Source: Mycolicibacterium rhodesiae (GTDB taxonomy: Bacteria > Actinomycetota > Actinomycetes > Mycobacteriales > Mycobacteriaceae). Taken from it: a stretch of 64,000 bases of DNA. Positions 32,723 through 40,442 of the stretch are shown here, in pieces; position 1 is the stretch's first letter, and each line of letters opens with the position of its first letter. Both the position numbers and the translations under genes were made by a program. The notes beneath the pieces were generated by a model. That model had not been told where the DNA came from. It was given only the letters and a program-made list of their open reading frames with translations, and did no database searches. The stretch lies in NCBI RefSeq assembly GCF_002086695.1, contig NZ_MVIH01000016.1:1-64000 (forward strand), read 5' to 3'.

Positions 32723-32941
32723 TCACGACGACCAGACGAGCAGCGAGTCGCTGCGCGAGAGTTCTTTCCGCGCGCGACGCTCGACCAGAAGCGGGACGAA
32801 CTCCCGAATCGTGCTGTCCTGAAAGTGATTGTGGGCGTTGGCAACTGTCTGCGCTACGTCGTCACGAGGAACGTCGGAATAGGTCGCAGCCAGGCGGTCG
32901 ATGACCTGCTCGATCAACATAACTTCACTTACGGTTCCCAC
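32723..32941 (-). CDS. Three-helix-bundle dimerisation domain small protein
   Basis: 72 residues from GTG 32941 (AGAG eight bases before); ATG 32920 would give 65. It belongs to the small actinobacterial family with the core VIDRLAATYSDVPRDDV, then VANAHNHFQDSTIREFVPLL and VERRARKEL, predicted as three helices that dimerise. No membrane segment or signal. It lies 47 bases downstream of the TetR gene stop on the same strand and may share its transcript. Its role is not known. Confidence 0.65.
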   Translation of the reverse strand: MGTVSEVMLIEQVIDRLAATYSDVPRDDVAQTVANAHNHFQDSTIREFVPLLVERRARKELSRSDSLLVWSS

Positions 32942-32988
32942 TCTATTAACTCTGAGCCATCGGAGCGGCGCCGTCAATCTGACGTCCG

Positions 32989-33546
32989 TCACGGTGCCGG
33001 GTCGCTGAGGTAGTGCGCCACTACCGGCCGCAGCCACTCGGCGAGCGTCGCATCGTCCATCGCCACGAGCGGCGGTAGTCCAAGTACGTAACGCCCGACC
33101 GCCAGACCCAGCATCTGCGATCCGACGAGCGCGGCGCGTTCCGCGGGCCGGTCTGGCACCACGGCGGCCAGCGCGGGACTCACCTGGTCGACGAAGACTC
33201 CCAGCAGCGCGTCGGCGGCGACCCCGTTGGTGGCCGCCGAGCGCAGCAGCGGCAGAAACGGGCCGTCCGGACCCCACACGTCGACGAATAGCGGAAGGAC
33301 GAGGTCGACGACGCGATCGGGGGCGACGCCGGCAAGGTCGGGGAAGGTGATCGCGAGTCGCGACGCGGCGGCGAAGAGTTGGGCCTTGGTGCCGAAGTAA
33401 TGCATGACCAGGGCCGGATCCACTCCCGCCGCCGAGGCGATGGACCGGATGGTCGTGCGCTCGAAGCCCCGATCGCCGAACTGGGAGCGGGCTTCGGCCA
33501 AGATCCGCGATCGGGTCACTTCGCCGTCGCGCGATTTCACGGTCAC
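32989..33546 (-). CDS. TetR-family repressor with twin operators
   Basis: 185 residues from GTG 33546 (MTVKSRDGEVTRSRIL). The helix-turn-helix TTIRSIASAAGVDPALVMHYFGTKAQLF spans about residues 31-58. The C-terminal ligand domain is of the type with a short GVAADALLGVFVDQ segment. Two identical 14-base palindromes lie in the divergent promoter (33560-33573 and 33604-33617), one over the -35 box and one at the predicted start of the opposing transcript. It therefore most likely represses the monooxygenase operon and itself. Confidence 0.9.
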   Translation of the reverse strand: MTVKSRDGEVTRSRILAEARSQFGDRGFERTTIRSIASAAGVDPALVMHYFGTKAQLFAAASRLAITFPDLAGVAPDRVVDLVLPLFVDVWGPDGPFLPLLRSAATNGVAADALLGVFVDQVSPALAAVVPDRPAERAALVGSQMLGLAVGRYVLGLPPLVAMDDATLAEWLRPVVAHYLSDPAP

Positions 33547-33559
33547 CGTCGCAGTCTAT

Positions 33560-33573
33560 TCAACAACTGTTGA
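33560..33573. promoter_or_regulatory. TetR operator 1 (TCAACA-AC-TGTTGA)
   Basis: A palindrome with six-base arms, identical to the copy 44 bases downstream. Its right end overlaps the -35 box of the promoter reading to 33631, and it is 14 bases from the tetR GTG. Confidence 0.75.
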
Positions 33574-33598
33574 CAACTCCAAGCAGCGGTTCTAGCGT
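33570..33598 (+). promoter_or_regulatory. Promoter of the monooxygenase operon
   Basis: TTGACA at 33570-33575 is a perfect -35. A 17-base spacer is followed by TAGCGT at 33593-33598 as -10 (TANNNT). Transcription would start near 33604, inside operator 2. Confidence 0.65.
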
Positions 33599-33603
33599 CG
33601 AGT

Positions 33604-33617
33604 TCAACAACTGTTGA
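33604..33617. promoter_or_regulatory. TetR operator 2 (TCAACA-AC-TGTTGA)
   Basis: The second exact copy of the palindrome, centred 44 bases (about four helical turns) from the first and covering the predicted transcription start. The sequence runs on into GAGGAGG, the ribosome site of the gene at 33631. Confidence 0.75.
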
Positions 33618-33630
33618 GGAGGCACCTGGT

Positions 33631-34038
33631 ATGACCGTCACTGCCATTCAGATCGGGCTCGATCCCGACGTGATCGACTACTCGTCCCCGGACTTCACAC
33701 AGTTCCGCGGACTGTCGAAGGACCAGCTTCGCGCCGCCAACGACGAAAACCTGGCGGCTCTGCGGGCCGCCGGCTACCAAGTCGACAACTGCCTGATCGA
33801 CTTCGGCGCGGCCGGCGCCGAGAAGGCCCGGCAGTGGCTCGACGCCAAGCATTACGACGCGGTGCTGATCGGCGCGGGCGTGCGCATGGTCGCAGGCAAC
33901 ACCCTGCTCTTCGAGTCCATCGTCAACGCCGCCCACGTGACCCAACCGGGCTGCCGGTTCGTCTTCAATCAGGCAGCCAAGGCCACCCCCGACGACATCC
34001 GCCGCTGGTACCCCGATCCGGAAGGAGCGCTGCGATGA
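33631..34038 (+). CDS. Unknown protein co-transcribed with a FAD monooxygenase
   Basis: 135 residues, preceded by GAGGAGG. It is soluble, with no signal peptide. I do not recognise the family. Visible features: a conserved-looking start (DPDVIDYSSPDFTQFRGLSKDQ), an alternating strand/helix pattern with hydrophobic strands CLIDFG and AVLIGAGVRM, and the C-terminal NQAAKATPDDIRRWYPDPEG. The VLIGAGVR segment resembles one strand-loop of a Rossmann-like fold but lacks a full cofactor motif. Its stop overlaps the monooxygenase start by four bases. TetR control suggests a response to a small molecule. Confidence 0.78.
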   Translation: MTVTAIQIGLDPDVIDYSSPDFTQFRGLSKDQLRAANDENLAALRAAGYQVDNCLIDFGAAGAEKARQWLDAKHYDAVLIGAGVRMVAGNTLLFESIVNAAHVTQPGCRFVFNQAAKATPDDIRRWYPDPEGALR

Positions 34039-35486
34039 CCGACCATGACGTCGACGTACTTGTCGTAGGAGCCGGGCCCACCGGCCTGACCGCGGCCGGG
34101 GATCTGGCCCGGGCCGGCCGCTCGGTGACGGTCCTGGAGCGCTGGGCCACCGTCAACCCGTCGAGTCGCGCGTTCGCGGTGATGGCCCGCACGCTCGAAG
34201 TGCTCGATGCACGCGGACTGGCCGAGGACGTGCTGGCTCACGGCCAGCGCGCGTCGCAGATACGGATCTTCGGTGACGCACGTCTCGATCTGACTCATCT
34301 GGACTCGCCCTATCGATTCGTCCTGATCACGCCGCAGACCAATGTGGATGCCGCACTTGCCCGTTACGCAGAAACGCAGGGGGCCGACATCCGGCGCGGT
34401 GTCGAGGTCGTGGATCTGGTGCAGGACGAAACCGGCGTGACCGTCACCGCGCGGACGAACGACGACGCGGGACCGCTCCAGCGGTTCCGTGCCAGATACG
34501 TGATCGGGGCGGACGGCGCGCACAGCACGGTGCGCCGGCTGGTCGGGGCGCAGTTCCCCGGCAAGACGCTGCTGTCGTCGATTGTGCTGGCCGACGTGAA
34601 GCTGGCGCACGGTCCCGACGACGGGCTCAAGCTGGGCAACACCCGGCAGGTGTTCGGATTCCTCGCACCGTACGGCCGCGGTGACGCCGACGGCGCGTGG
34701 TACCGCGCAATGGTGTGGGACCGCGACCATCAGGTGCCCGACACCGAACCCGTCGACAACACCGAGGTGATCGAGGTTCTGAACCGGGCCTTCAACGCGG
34801 ATATGGGGGTGCTTGAGATCAGCTGGAAGTCCCGATTCCATTGCGACGAAAGGCAAGTCGCACAGTATCGGCACAGCCGGGTGTTCCTGGCCGGCGATGC
34901 CGCGCACGTGCACTCCCCGGTCGGTGGGCAAGGAATGAACACCGGCATCCAGGACGCGGCCAACCTTGCGTGGAAGCTGGCCGCGGTGCTCGGGGGCGCC
35001 GACGACAGTTTGTTGGACAGCTATCAGGACGAGCGCCATCCGATCGGACGACGGGTGGTGTTGCAGTCCGGAGTGATGACGCGCGCGGTGACGCTGTATC
35101 CGCGGTTCGCGCGGTCGATGCGGAATCTGCTGGCGCCCAAGCTTCTTCGGGTGCCGGTGGTGCGCGACGCGATGGCGGGCAGCTTCGCGGGGACCGGCCT
35201 TCGGTATGGCCGCCGAGGACCGGTCGGCACCCGGGCAACACCGATACCGCTGGCCGAGGGCCCGTTGACCGAACTGCAGCGCACACCGCAGTTCGTGGTG
35301 ATCCGCGAGCGCGGGGCCGATCCCGTCGCGGTGTCCGGGGTGCTGCAGGCCAAACGGACCGACGACGGTCCGGCGGTATTGGTGCGGCCGGACGGCTACA
35401 TCGCGTGGACGGGCTCGTCAGCCGACCACGGCTGGCGGCTGGTGTTGAAAGCGTGCGCACCTGCGCAGGCCGCAACTGCACCCTGA
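34035..35486 (+). CDS. FAD-dependent aromatic monooxygenase
   Basis: 483 residues from ATG 34035. Class A flavoprotein hydroxylase: ADP-binding GAGPTG at 12-17, the DG motif IGADGAHSTVRR near 155, and the second FAD motif GDAAHVHSPVGGQGMN near 286. The size and C-terminal extension resemble PheA/TfdB and rifampicin monooxygenase (Rox) proteins, so the substrate could be a phenol, a polyketide or an antibiotic. Induction through TetR and co-translation with the unknown protein fit a detoxification unit. Rox-type activity is only a possibility. Confidence 0.88.
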   Translation: MTDHDVDVLVVGAGPTGLTAAGDLARAGRSVTVLERWATVNPSSRAFAVMARTLEVLDARGLAEDVLAHGQRASQIRIFGDARLDLTHLDSPYRFVLITPQTNVDAALARYAETQGADIRRGVEVVDLVQDETGVTVTARTNDDAGPLQRFRARYVIGADGAHSTVRRLVGAQFPGKTLLSSIVLADVKLAHGPDDGLKLGNTRQVFGFLAPYGRGDADGAWYRAMVWDRDHQVPDTEPVDNTEVIEVLNRAFNADMGVLEISWKSRFHCDERQVAQYRHSRVFLAGDAAHVHSPVGGQGMNTGIQDAANLAWKLAAVLGGADDSLLDSYQDERHPIGRRVVLQSGVMTRAVTLYPRFARSMRNLLAPKLLRVPVVRDAMAGSFAGTGLRYGRRGPVGTRATPIPLAEGPLTELQRTPQFVVIRERGADPVAVSGVLQAKRTDDGPAVLVRPDGYIAWTGSSADHGWRLVLKACAPAQAATAP

Positions 35487-35519
35487 AACCCTCCAGCCCT
35501 TCAGGTTTCGGTTGCGCTG

Positions 35520-36641
35520 TCAGCTGACCGGGGGTAGGTGGACAGTGGTGTTGCCCCCGGTTCGCTTGGCGTCGAACATTGCGATGTCCGCCCGCTGCAC
35601 GAGCGAATCGAGAACCGCAACCGGGTCATCTCCGGCAGAAGCGAAGACGTCCAAGGCAACGCTGGTGACGCCGACACTTGCGGTGATCGAGTAGTCGGCA
35701 GGAGCAGCGACTGCGTTGCGGATGTGTTCGGCCGAGGCACTCGCCAGCCCGGACTCGACCAGGTCGACGACAACGAACTCCTCACCGCCGATACGGGCCA
35801 CCAGCGCGCTGCCGCCCGCAGCTGACACGATCCGGCCAGCGCAGAGGGCCAGAACCTCGTCACCGGCGATGTGCCCGAAAGTGTCGTTGATCGCCTTGAA
35901 ACGGTCCAGATCCACGACGATCACCGCCACGTCGGTGGCCTCGGCGACGACGTCCCGGATCAGATCTGCGATGTGAAGGTGCAGACCTCGCCGGTTGAGC
36001 AGACCGGTCAGCGGATCGGTGATCGATTCGTTCGCGTCGTTACGCAGCGACCAGATCGCGAGCTGAATCCCCAACGGGGTCCAAGCCACGGGGGCCACGG
36101 CGGCAATCGTCTTGACGGTGAAGGCAGAGATGTCCAGATGGGTGGCATCACTGACCCGCAGAGCGAAGGCAGTGGTCGCCAGAAGAAGCCAGAGCACGTG
36201 CGCTGCAAGTTGTTTCGGACCGTCGAAGAACATCAGGTATACCGAGATCATCGCGAAGGCATTGAAGGCGAACAAGCCGAGCAACCAACTTGCATCCACT
36301 ACCGCCACCGCGGCTATCCCGATGTCTGCGGAGATGACGAAAGCGAGCGAAACACGGCGCGACGGCCATGGCCGATAACACCAATTCCAACCCCAAAAAA
36401 GCTGCAGCACAGCGAACATGGCCACGACAACCTGCGACCCGGGGGTTCGTGCCGAGGGAAGCAGGACGAACAGGGACAGCAGTCCGTTGGTCCCCGTGCC
36501 GATACCGATGAGCACTTGGATCGGCCCGGACTTCGCGCGTTTGGTGAAGTACTCCACCTGCGCCGCGTAATCGACCGGTTCGCTCCACCACTCACGAAGG
36601 TGGTTACCGAACCCGGCAAAGTCGTCAAAGGTGGCCTGCAA
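35520..36641 (-). CDS. Membrane diguanylate cyclase (GGDEF domain)
   Basis: 373 residues. Six or so membrane segments (about 45-190) form an N-terminal sensor, followed by a GGDEF domain starting DPLTGLLNRRGL. The catalytic motif is GGEEF at 285-289, which is active in known cyclases making cyclic di-GMP from two GTP. The inhibitory I-site RxxD expected five residues before it reads GGSA, so product inhibition at that site should be absent. No EAL domain is attached. It converges with the monooxygenase gene across 33 bases. Confidence 0.88.
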   Translation of the reverse strand: MQATFDDFAGFGNHLREWWSEPVDYAAQVEYFTKRAKSGPIQVLIGIGTGTNGLLSLFVLLPSARTPGSQVVVAMFAVLQLFWGWNWCYRPWPSRRVSLAFVISADIGIAAVAVVDASWLLGLFAFNAFAMISVYLMFFDGPKQLAAHVLWLLLATTAFALRVSDATHLDISAFTVKTIAAVAPVAWTPLGIQLAIWSLRNDANESITDPLTGLLNRRGLHLHIADLIRDVVAEATDVAVIVVDLDRFKAINDTFGHIAGDEVLALCAGRIVSAAGGSALVARIGGEEFVVVDLVESGLASASAEHIRNAVAAPADYSITASVGVTSVALDVFASAGDDPVAVLDSLVQRADIAMFDAKRTGGNTTVHLPPVS

Positions 36642-36821
36642 AGGCGAGCCCCTGTCCAGCTGTCATGTCGGACTGCGTCAAACTATTTGAACCGACAATA
36701 ACCGCTGGAAGTTAGCCGCGCGAACCAACTGTGACAAATTTGCCACAAAGGGCACCCCGCGGGCGAGTCATTACACCGTTGCTGAACGCAAAGTTGGGCC
36801 GCCGGCCCCATTCATGCGAAG

Positions 36822-36894
36822 TGCGCCCGAAGGGATTCGAACCCCTAACCTTCTGATCCGTAGTCAGATGCTCTATCCGTTGAGCTACGGGCGC
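36822..36894 (-). tRNA. tRNA-Arg (anticodon ACG)
   Basis: Acceptor GCGCCCG/CGGGCGC, discriminator A, no encoded CCA. The anticodon stem TCTGA/TCAGA carries loop CTACGGA, so the anticodon is ACG and requires A-to-inosine editing by TadA (encoded at 1120-1581) to read CGC. T-loop GGTTCGAATCC is present. It is 41 bases downstream of tRNA-Ser(GCT) on the same strand. Confidence 0.96.
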
Positions 36895-36935
36895 CGTTCT
36901 GTCTTCAGTTGTCGTGGCTGACGAATCAGCCGCGG

Positions 36936-37024
36936 CGGAGGCGAGAGGATTTGAACCTCCGGTCCCCTGTAAGGGGGACAACTCATTAGCAGTGAGTCCC
37001 ATTCGGCCGCTCTGGCACGCCTCC
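36936..37024 (-). tRNA. tRNA-Ser (anticodon GCT)
   Basis: Class II tRNA with acceptor GGAGGCG/CGCCTCC and discriminator G. Anticodon stem ACTCA/TGAGT carries loop CTGCTAA, so anticodon GCU reads AGC and AGU. A long variable arm (GTCCCCC/GGGGAC) and GGTTCAAATCC T-loop are seen. No CCA is encoded. It probably shares a transcript with tRNA-Arg(ACG). Confidence 0.96.
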
Positions 37025-37108
37025 TGAACTACCTGAGCGTACCGGAGCCTGCTTGATGCCCCGAACCGCCGATGGATGAGAGTACACAGCCCACTTAGAC
37101 TTGGACAA

Positions 37109-38167
37109 ATGACCGCCCGCCTGCGCCCTGAACTGGCCGATCTACCGGCCTACACCCCGGGTAAGACGGTGCCGGGTGCCATCAAGCTGGCCAGCAATGA
37201 GACCGTGCACGGCCCGTTGCCCAGCGTGCGCGAGGCGATCGCCGCATCCGCCGAGACCATCAACCGCTACCCCGACAACGGCTACGTGGAGCTCAAAGAG
37301 CACCTGGCCAAGCATGTCGACTTCGCCCCCGAGAACATCGCCGTCGGCTGCGGATCGGTGAGCCTGTGCCAGCAGCTCATCCAGATCACCGCCTCTGTCG
37401 GCGACGAGGTGGTCTTCGGCTGGCGCAGCTTCGAGATCTATCCGCTGCAGGTCCGGGTCGCCGGCGCCACCGCCGTCCAGGTGCCGCTGCGCGACTACGC
37501 GTTCGACCTGGATGCCATGCTCGCCGCGATCACCGACCGCACCCGCCTGATCTTCGTCTGCAACCCGAACAACCCGACCTCCACCGTCGTCGACCCCGAG
37601 GCGCTCGCCCGGTTTGTCGCCGCCGTGCCGTCGGACATCCTCATCGCCATCGACGAGGCCTACGTCGAGTACATCCGGGACGGGATGGTGCCGGACAGCC
37701 TCGGGCTGGTCCGAAGCCATCCCAATGTCGTTGTGCTGCGGACTTTTTCGAAAGCATACGGACTGGCCGGGCTGCGGATCGGTTACGCCGTCGGCGATCC
37801 CGACATCATCACCGCGTTGGGCAAGGTCTACGTGCCGTTCACCGCGACCACCGTCTCGCAGGCCGCGGCGATCGCCTCGGTGAATGCCGCTGACGAACTG
37901 CTTGCCCGGACCGACGCCGTCGTCGCCGAACGCCGCCGGGTCTGCGCCGCGCTCACCGAGCTCGGTTACAGCTTCCCGCCGTCACAGGCGAACTTCGTGT
38001 GGCTGCCATTGACGCCGGAAGAGACGCCCGACTTCGTCGAGCAGGCCGCCGACGACCGCGTACTGGTGCGCCCCTACGGCACCGACGGCGTCCGGGTGAC
38101 GATCGGCGCACCCGAGGAGAACGACGCGTTCCTCGAGTTCGCCCGGAAGTGGATCGCTAACCGCTGA
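37109..38167 (+). CDS. hisC2: Histidinol-phosphate/aromatic aminotransferase HisC2
   Basis: 352 residues from ATG 37109. Class I/II aminotransferase with the PLP lysine Lys215 in RTFSKAYGLAGLRIGY and the PLP contacts NPNNPTS and DEAYVEY. It is the Rv3772 homologue; that branch transaminates aromatic amino acids (PatA-like) rather than serving only histidine synthesis, and the hisC2 name follows usage. Its last 11 bases overlap tail to tail with the minus-strand gene ending at 38157. Confidence 0.9.
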   Translation: MTARLRPELADLPAYTPGKTVPGAIKLASNETVHGPLPSVREAIAASAETINRYPDNGYVELKEHLAKHVDFAPENIAVGCGSVSLCQQLIQITASVGDEVVFGWRSFEIYPLQVRVAGATAVQVPLRDYAFDLDAMLAAITDRTRLIFVCNPNNPTSTVVDPEALARFVAAVPSDILIAIDEAYVEYIRDGMVPDSLGLVRSHPNVVVLRTFSKAYGLAGLRIGYAVGDPDIITALGKVYVPFTATTVSQAAAIASVNAADELLARTDAVVAERRRVCAALTELGYSFPPSQANFVWLPLTPEETPDFVEQAADDRVLVRPYGTDGVRVTIGAPEENDAFLEFARKWIANR

Positions 38168-38744
38168 CCGGGGTACGGCCGGTGAAGGCAACCAGCCGGT
38201 CCAGCTTCGAAGCGTGCGCCGCGACGTCGACAGGGTCGTCGAAACCTGCCCTGACGCGACCCTCCGGGGTGATGATGCGGTGCGCCAGGCCCGACACATA
38301 CTCGGTCAGCGAATCCGGGGCATCGATCGGGCGGCCGATCGCCGACGCGTAATCCCACGCATGGATCAGGAATTCGACCGAGAGGATGCCGGCCATGAGC
38401 CGCGCAGGCGCCTCGTTCTCGCCGAACGGCACCGTGCCGTCCAGCCCGCGACGCCGCCAGGCGTCGACCGCAGGGCGGGCCGCCGCGATCACCTGACGCT
38501 CGACGGAGTCATCCGGGTTGCGATCCGGGAACTGCGCGCCGGCCGCGCCACCCAACAAGGTGATCGAATTCAGCAGGTGATCGGTGAGCCCGGCAACGTC
38601 GAACTCGCGGCACGGCGTCTGCTTGTTCAAATCATCGGAAGCAATACCGTGCATCACTTGTTGGAGAACCTGGAGCGACGCTTCAGCACTGGCCAGTTCG
38701 TCGGTCGGTGGAGCTTCCGGTCCTGAGGTCAGTTCGTCAGCCAT
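38157..38744 (-). CDS. TIGR03086-type mycothiol-dependent/DinB-like protein (Rv3773c-like)
   Basis: 195 residues from ATG 38744. A four-helix DinB-like fold of the maleylpyruvate isomerase N-terminal type: TPCREFDVAGLTDHLLN near 43-59 with the conserved His58, and EFLIHAWDYASAIGRP near 125-140 with His. These histidines bind metal in the family, which includes mycothiol-dependent enzymes. Reaction unknown. It is divergent from cysK, which is suggestive because mycothiol is made from cysteine, but this is only positional evidence. Confidence 0.8.
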   Translation of the reverse strand: MADELTSGPEAPPTDELASAEASLQVLQQVMHGIASDDLNKQTPCREFDVAGLTDHLLNSITLLGGAAGAQFPDRNPDDSVERQVIAAARPAVDAWRRRGLDGTVPFGENEAPARLMAGILSVEFLIHAWDYASAIGRPIDAPDSLTEYVSGLAHRIITPEGRVRAGFDDPVDVAAHASKLDRLVAFTGRTPVSG

Positions 38745-38813
38745 GCCCCAACCGTACGACCAGCGACCGACAGAATAGTGTTCGGTGGGGTGCCACGAGA
38801 AGGGACGCGCAGC

Positions 38814-39749
38814 ATGGGCAAGATCTATGACAACGTCACCGAACTGGTCGGCCACACGCCGCTGGTACGACTCAACCGCCTGACCGAGGGCCTCGACGCC
38901 GAGGTCGCGGTCAAGCTCGAGTTCTACAACCCGGCCAACAGCGTCAAGGACCGCATCGGAGTGGCGATCATCGACGCGGCGGAGGCCTCCGGCGAGCTCA
39001 AGCCCGGCGGCACGATCGTCGAGGCCACCAGCGGCAACACCGGCATCGCGTTGGCGATGGTCGGCGCGGCCCGCGGTTACAAGGTCATCCTGACGATGCC
39101 GGAGACGATGTCGACCGAACGCCGGGTGATGCTGCGTGCCTACGGCGCCGAGATCGTGCTCACCCCCGGCTCCGAAGGCATGGCAGGCGCGGTGGAGAAG
39201 TCCCGCCAGATCATCGCCGAAACCGACAATGCCGTCTCGGCGAACCAGTTCGGCAACCCGGCCAACCCGGCCATCCACGAGAAGACCACCGCGGAAGAAG
39301 TCTGGAACGACACCGACGGCAAGGTCGACATCTTCGTCGCGGGCATCGGCACCGGCGGCACCGTCACCGGGGTGGGACACGTACTCAAGCAGCGCAAGCC
39401 CGGCGTCCAGATCGTCGGCGTCGAACCCAAGGACTCGCCGTTGCTGACCGAAGGCAAGGCCGGGCCACACAAGATCCAGGGCATGGGTGCCAACTTCGTT
39501 CCCGACGTACTCGATCGCGGCGCCTACGACGAGATCGTCGACGTCGAACTCGACGACGCCATCAGGGTGGCCCGCGAGTTGGGCACCGCGGAGGGCATTC
39601 TGGGTGGCATCTCGTCCGGCGCGATCGTGTGGGCCGCACTGGAGATCGCCAAGCGTCCGGAGAACGCAGGCAAGCTCATCGTGGCCGTGGTGTGCGACTA
39701 CGGCGAGCGCTACATCTCCACACCACTTTTCGAGCACATCAGGGACTGA
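38814..39749 (+). CDS. cysK: Cysteine synthase A
   Basis: 311 residues from ATG 38814. O-acetylserine sulfhydrylase: PLP lysine Lys45 in NSVKDRIG, acetylserine-binding TSGNTG at 72-77, and the phosphate-binding GIGTGGTVTG loop near 177-186. It joins O-acetylserine with sulfide to give cysteine. cysE follows after four bases, so substrate production and use are linked. In M. tuberculosis the cysK1-cysE pair lies near Rv2334, so its place between the Rv3773c-like gene and echA21 marks a rearrangement. Confidence 0.95.
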   Translation: MGKIYDNVTELVGHTPLVRLNRLTEGLDAEVAVKLEFYNPANSVKDRIGVAIIDAAEASGELKPGGTIVEATSGNTGIALAMVGAARGYKVILTMPETMSTERRVMLRAYGAEIVLTPGSEGMAGAVEKSRQIIAETDNAVSANQFGNPANPAIHEKTTAEEVWNDTDGKVDIFVAGIGTGGTVTGVGHVLKQRKPGVQIVGVEPKDSPLLTEGKAGPHKIQGMGANFVPDVLDRGAYDEIVDVELDDAIRVARELGTAEGILGGISSGAIVWAALEIAKRPENAGKLIVAVVCDYGERYISTPLFEHIRD

Positions 39750-39753
39750 CTTC

Positions 39754-40338
39754 ATGGGCCTGCTGTCCACACTGCGTGAGGACCTGAGCAACGCGCGTGG
39801 CCACGATCCGGCTGCCCGCGGCGATGTCGAGAACGCGTTGGTCTACTCCGGGCTGCACGCCGTCTGGTCCTATCGGCTGGCACACCGGCTGTGGGCCCGG
39901 CCGGCGCTGCGTGGGCCGGCCCGGGTGCTGTCCCAGCTGACCCGGTTCGCCACCGGTATCGAAATCCACCCCGGCGCGACCATCGGCCGCCGGTTCTTCA
40001 TCGACCACGGAATGGGCGTCGTGATCGGCGAGACCGCCGAGATCGGCGACGACGTGATGCTCTATCACGGCGTGACGCTCGGCGGACGTTCACTGGAACA
40101 CGGCAAACGCCACCCCACCATCGGAAACCGAGTGGTCGTGGGCGCCGGAGCAAAAATATTGGGCCCCTTGGTTATTGGTGACGACAGTGCTATCGGCGCG
40201 AACGCCGTCGTCACCCACGACGTGCCTGCCGATTCGATCGCCACCGGAATTCCCGCCGTCGTACGCCCGCGCACCGAACGGCAGCGCGAACAGTTGGTGG
40301 ATCCGACGTACTACATCGATCCTGCGATGTACATCTGA
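39754..40338 (+). CDS. cysE: Serine O-acetyltransferase
   Basis: 194 residues from ATG 39754, a short CysE form. An N-terminal helical part is followed by the left-handed beta-helix of hexapeptide repeats (GIEIHPGATIGRRFFIDHG, GVVIGETAEIGDDVML, NRVVVGAGAKILG). Active-site His/Asp occur in IDHGMG. It acetylates serine with acetyl-CoA. The chain ends with isoleucine (PAMYI), the residue that in cysteine synthase complexes inserts into the CysK active site, in line with the adjacent cysK. Confidence 0.94.
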   Translation: MGLLSTLREDLSNARGHDPAARGDVENALVYSGLHAVWSYRLAHRLWARPALRGPARVLSQLTRFATGIEIHPGATIGRRFFIDHGMGVVIGETAEIGDDVMLYHGVTLGGRSLEHGKRHPTIGNRVVVGAGAKILGPLVIGDDSAIGANAVVTHDVPADSIATGIPAVVRPRTERQREQLVDPTYYIDPAMYI

Positions 40339-40442
40339 TCGGCATCGAATCCCACCGATGCGAAATGTCCGAACTGCTCCGCGCCGACCGCACGTGACCC
40401 TGGAGTAACGCGGGCGGCGGTGGGCGTCGTAGCCTTCAGGGC

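Noticed and set aside
35484..35509. Short inverted repeat GAAACC...GGTTTC between the monooxygenase and cyclase genes
   Set aside because: Only six paired bases with no T run, and it partly overlaps the stop; too weak to call a terminator.
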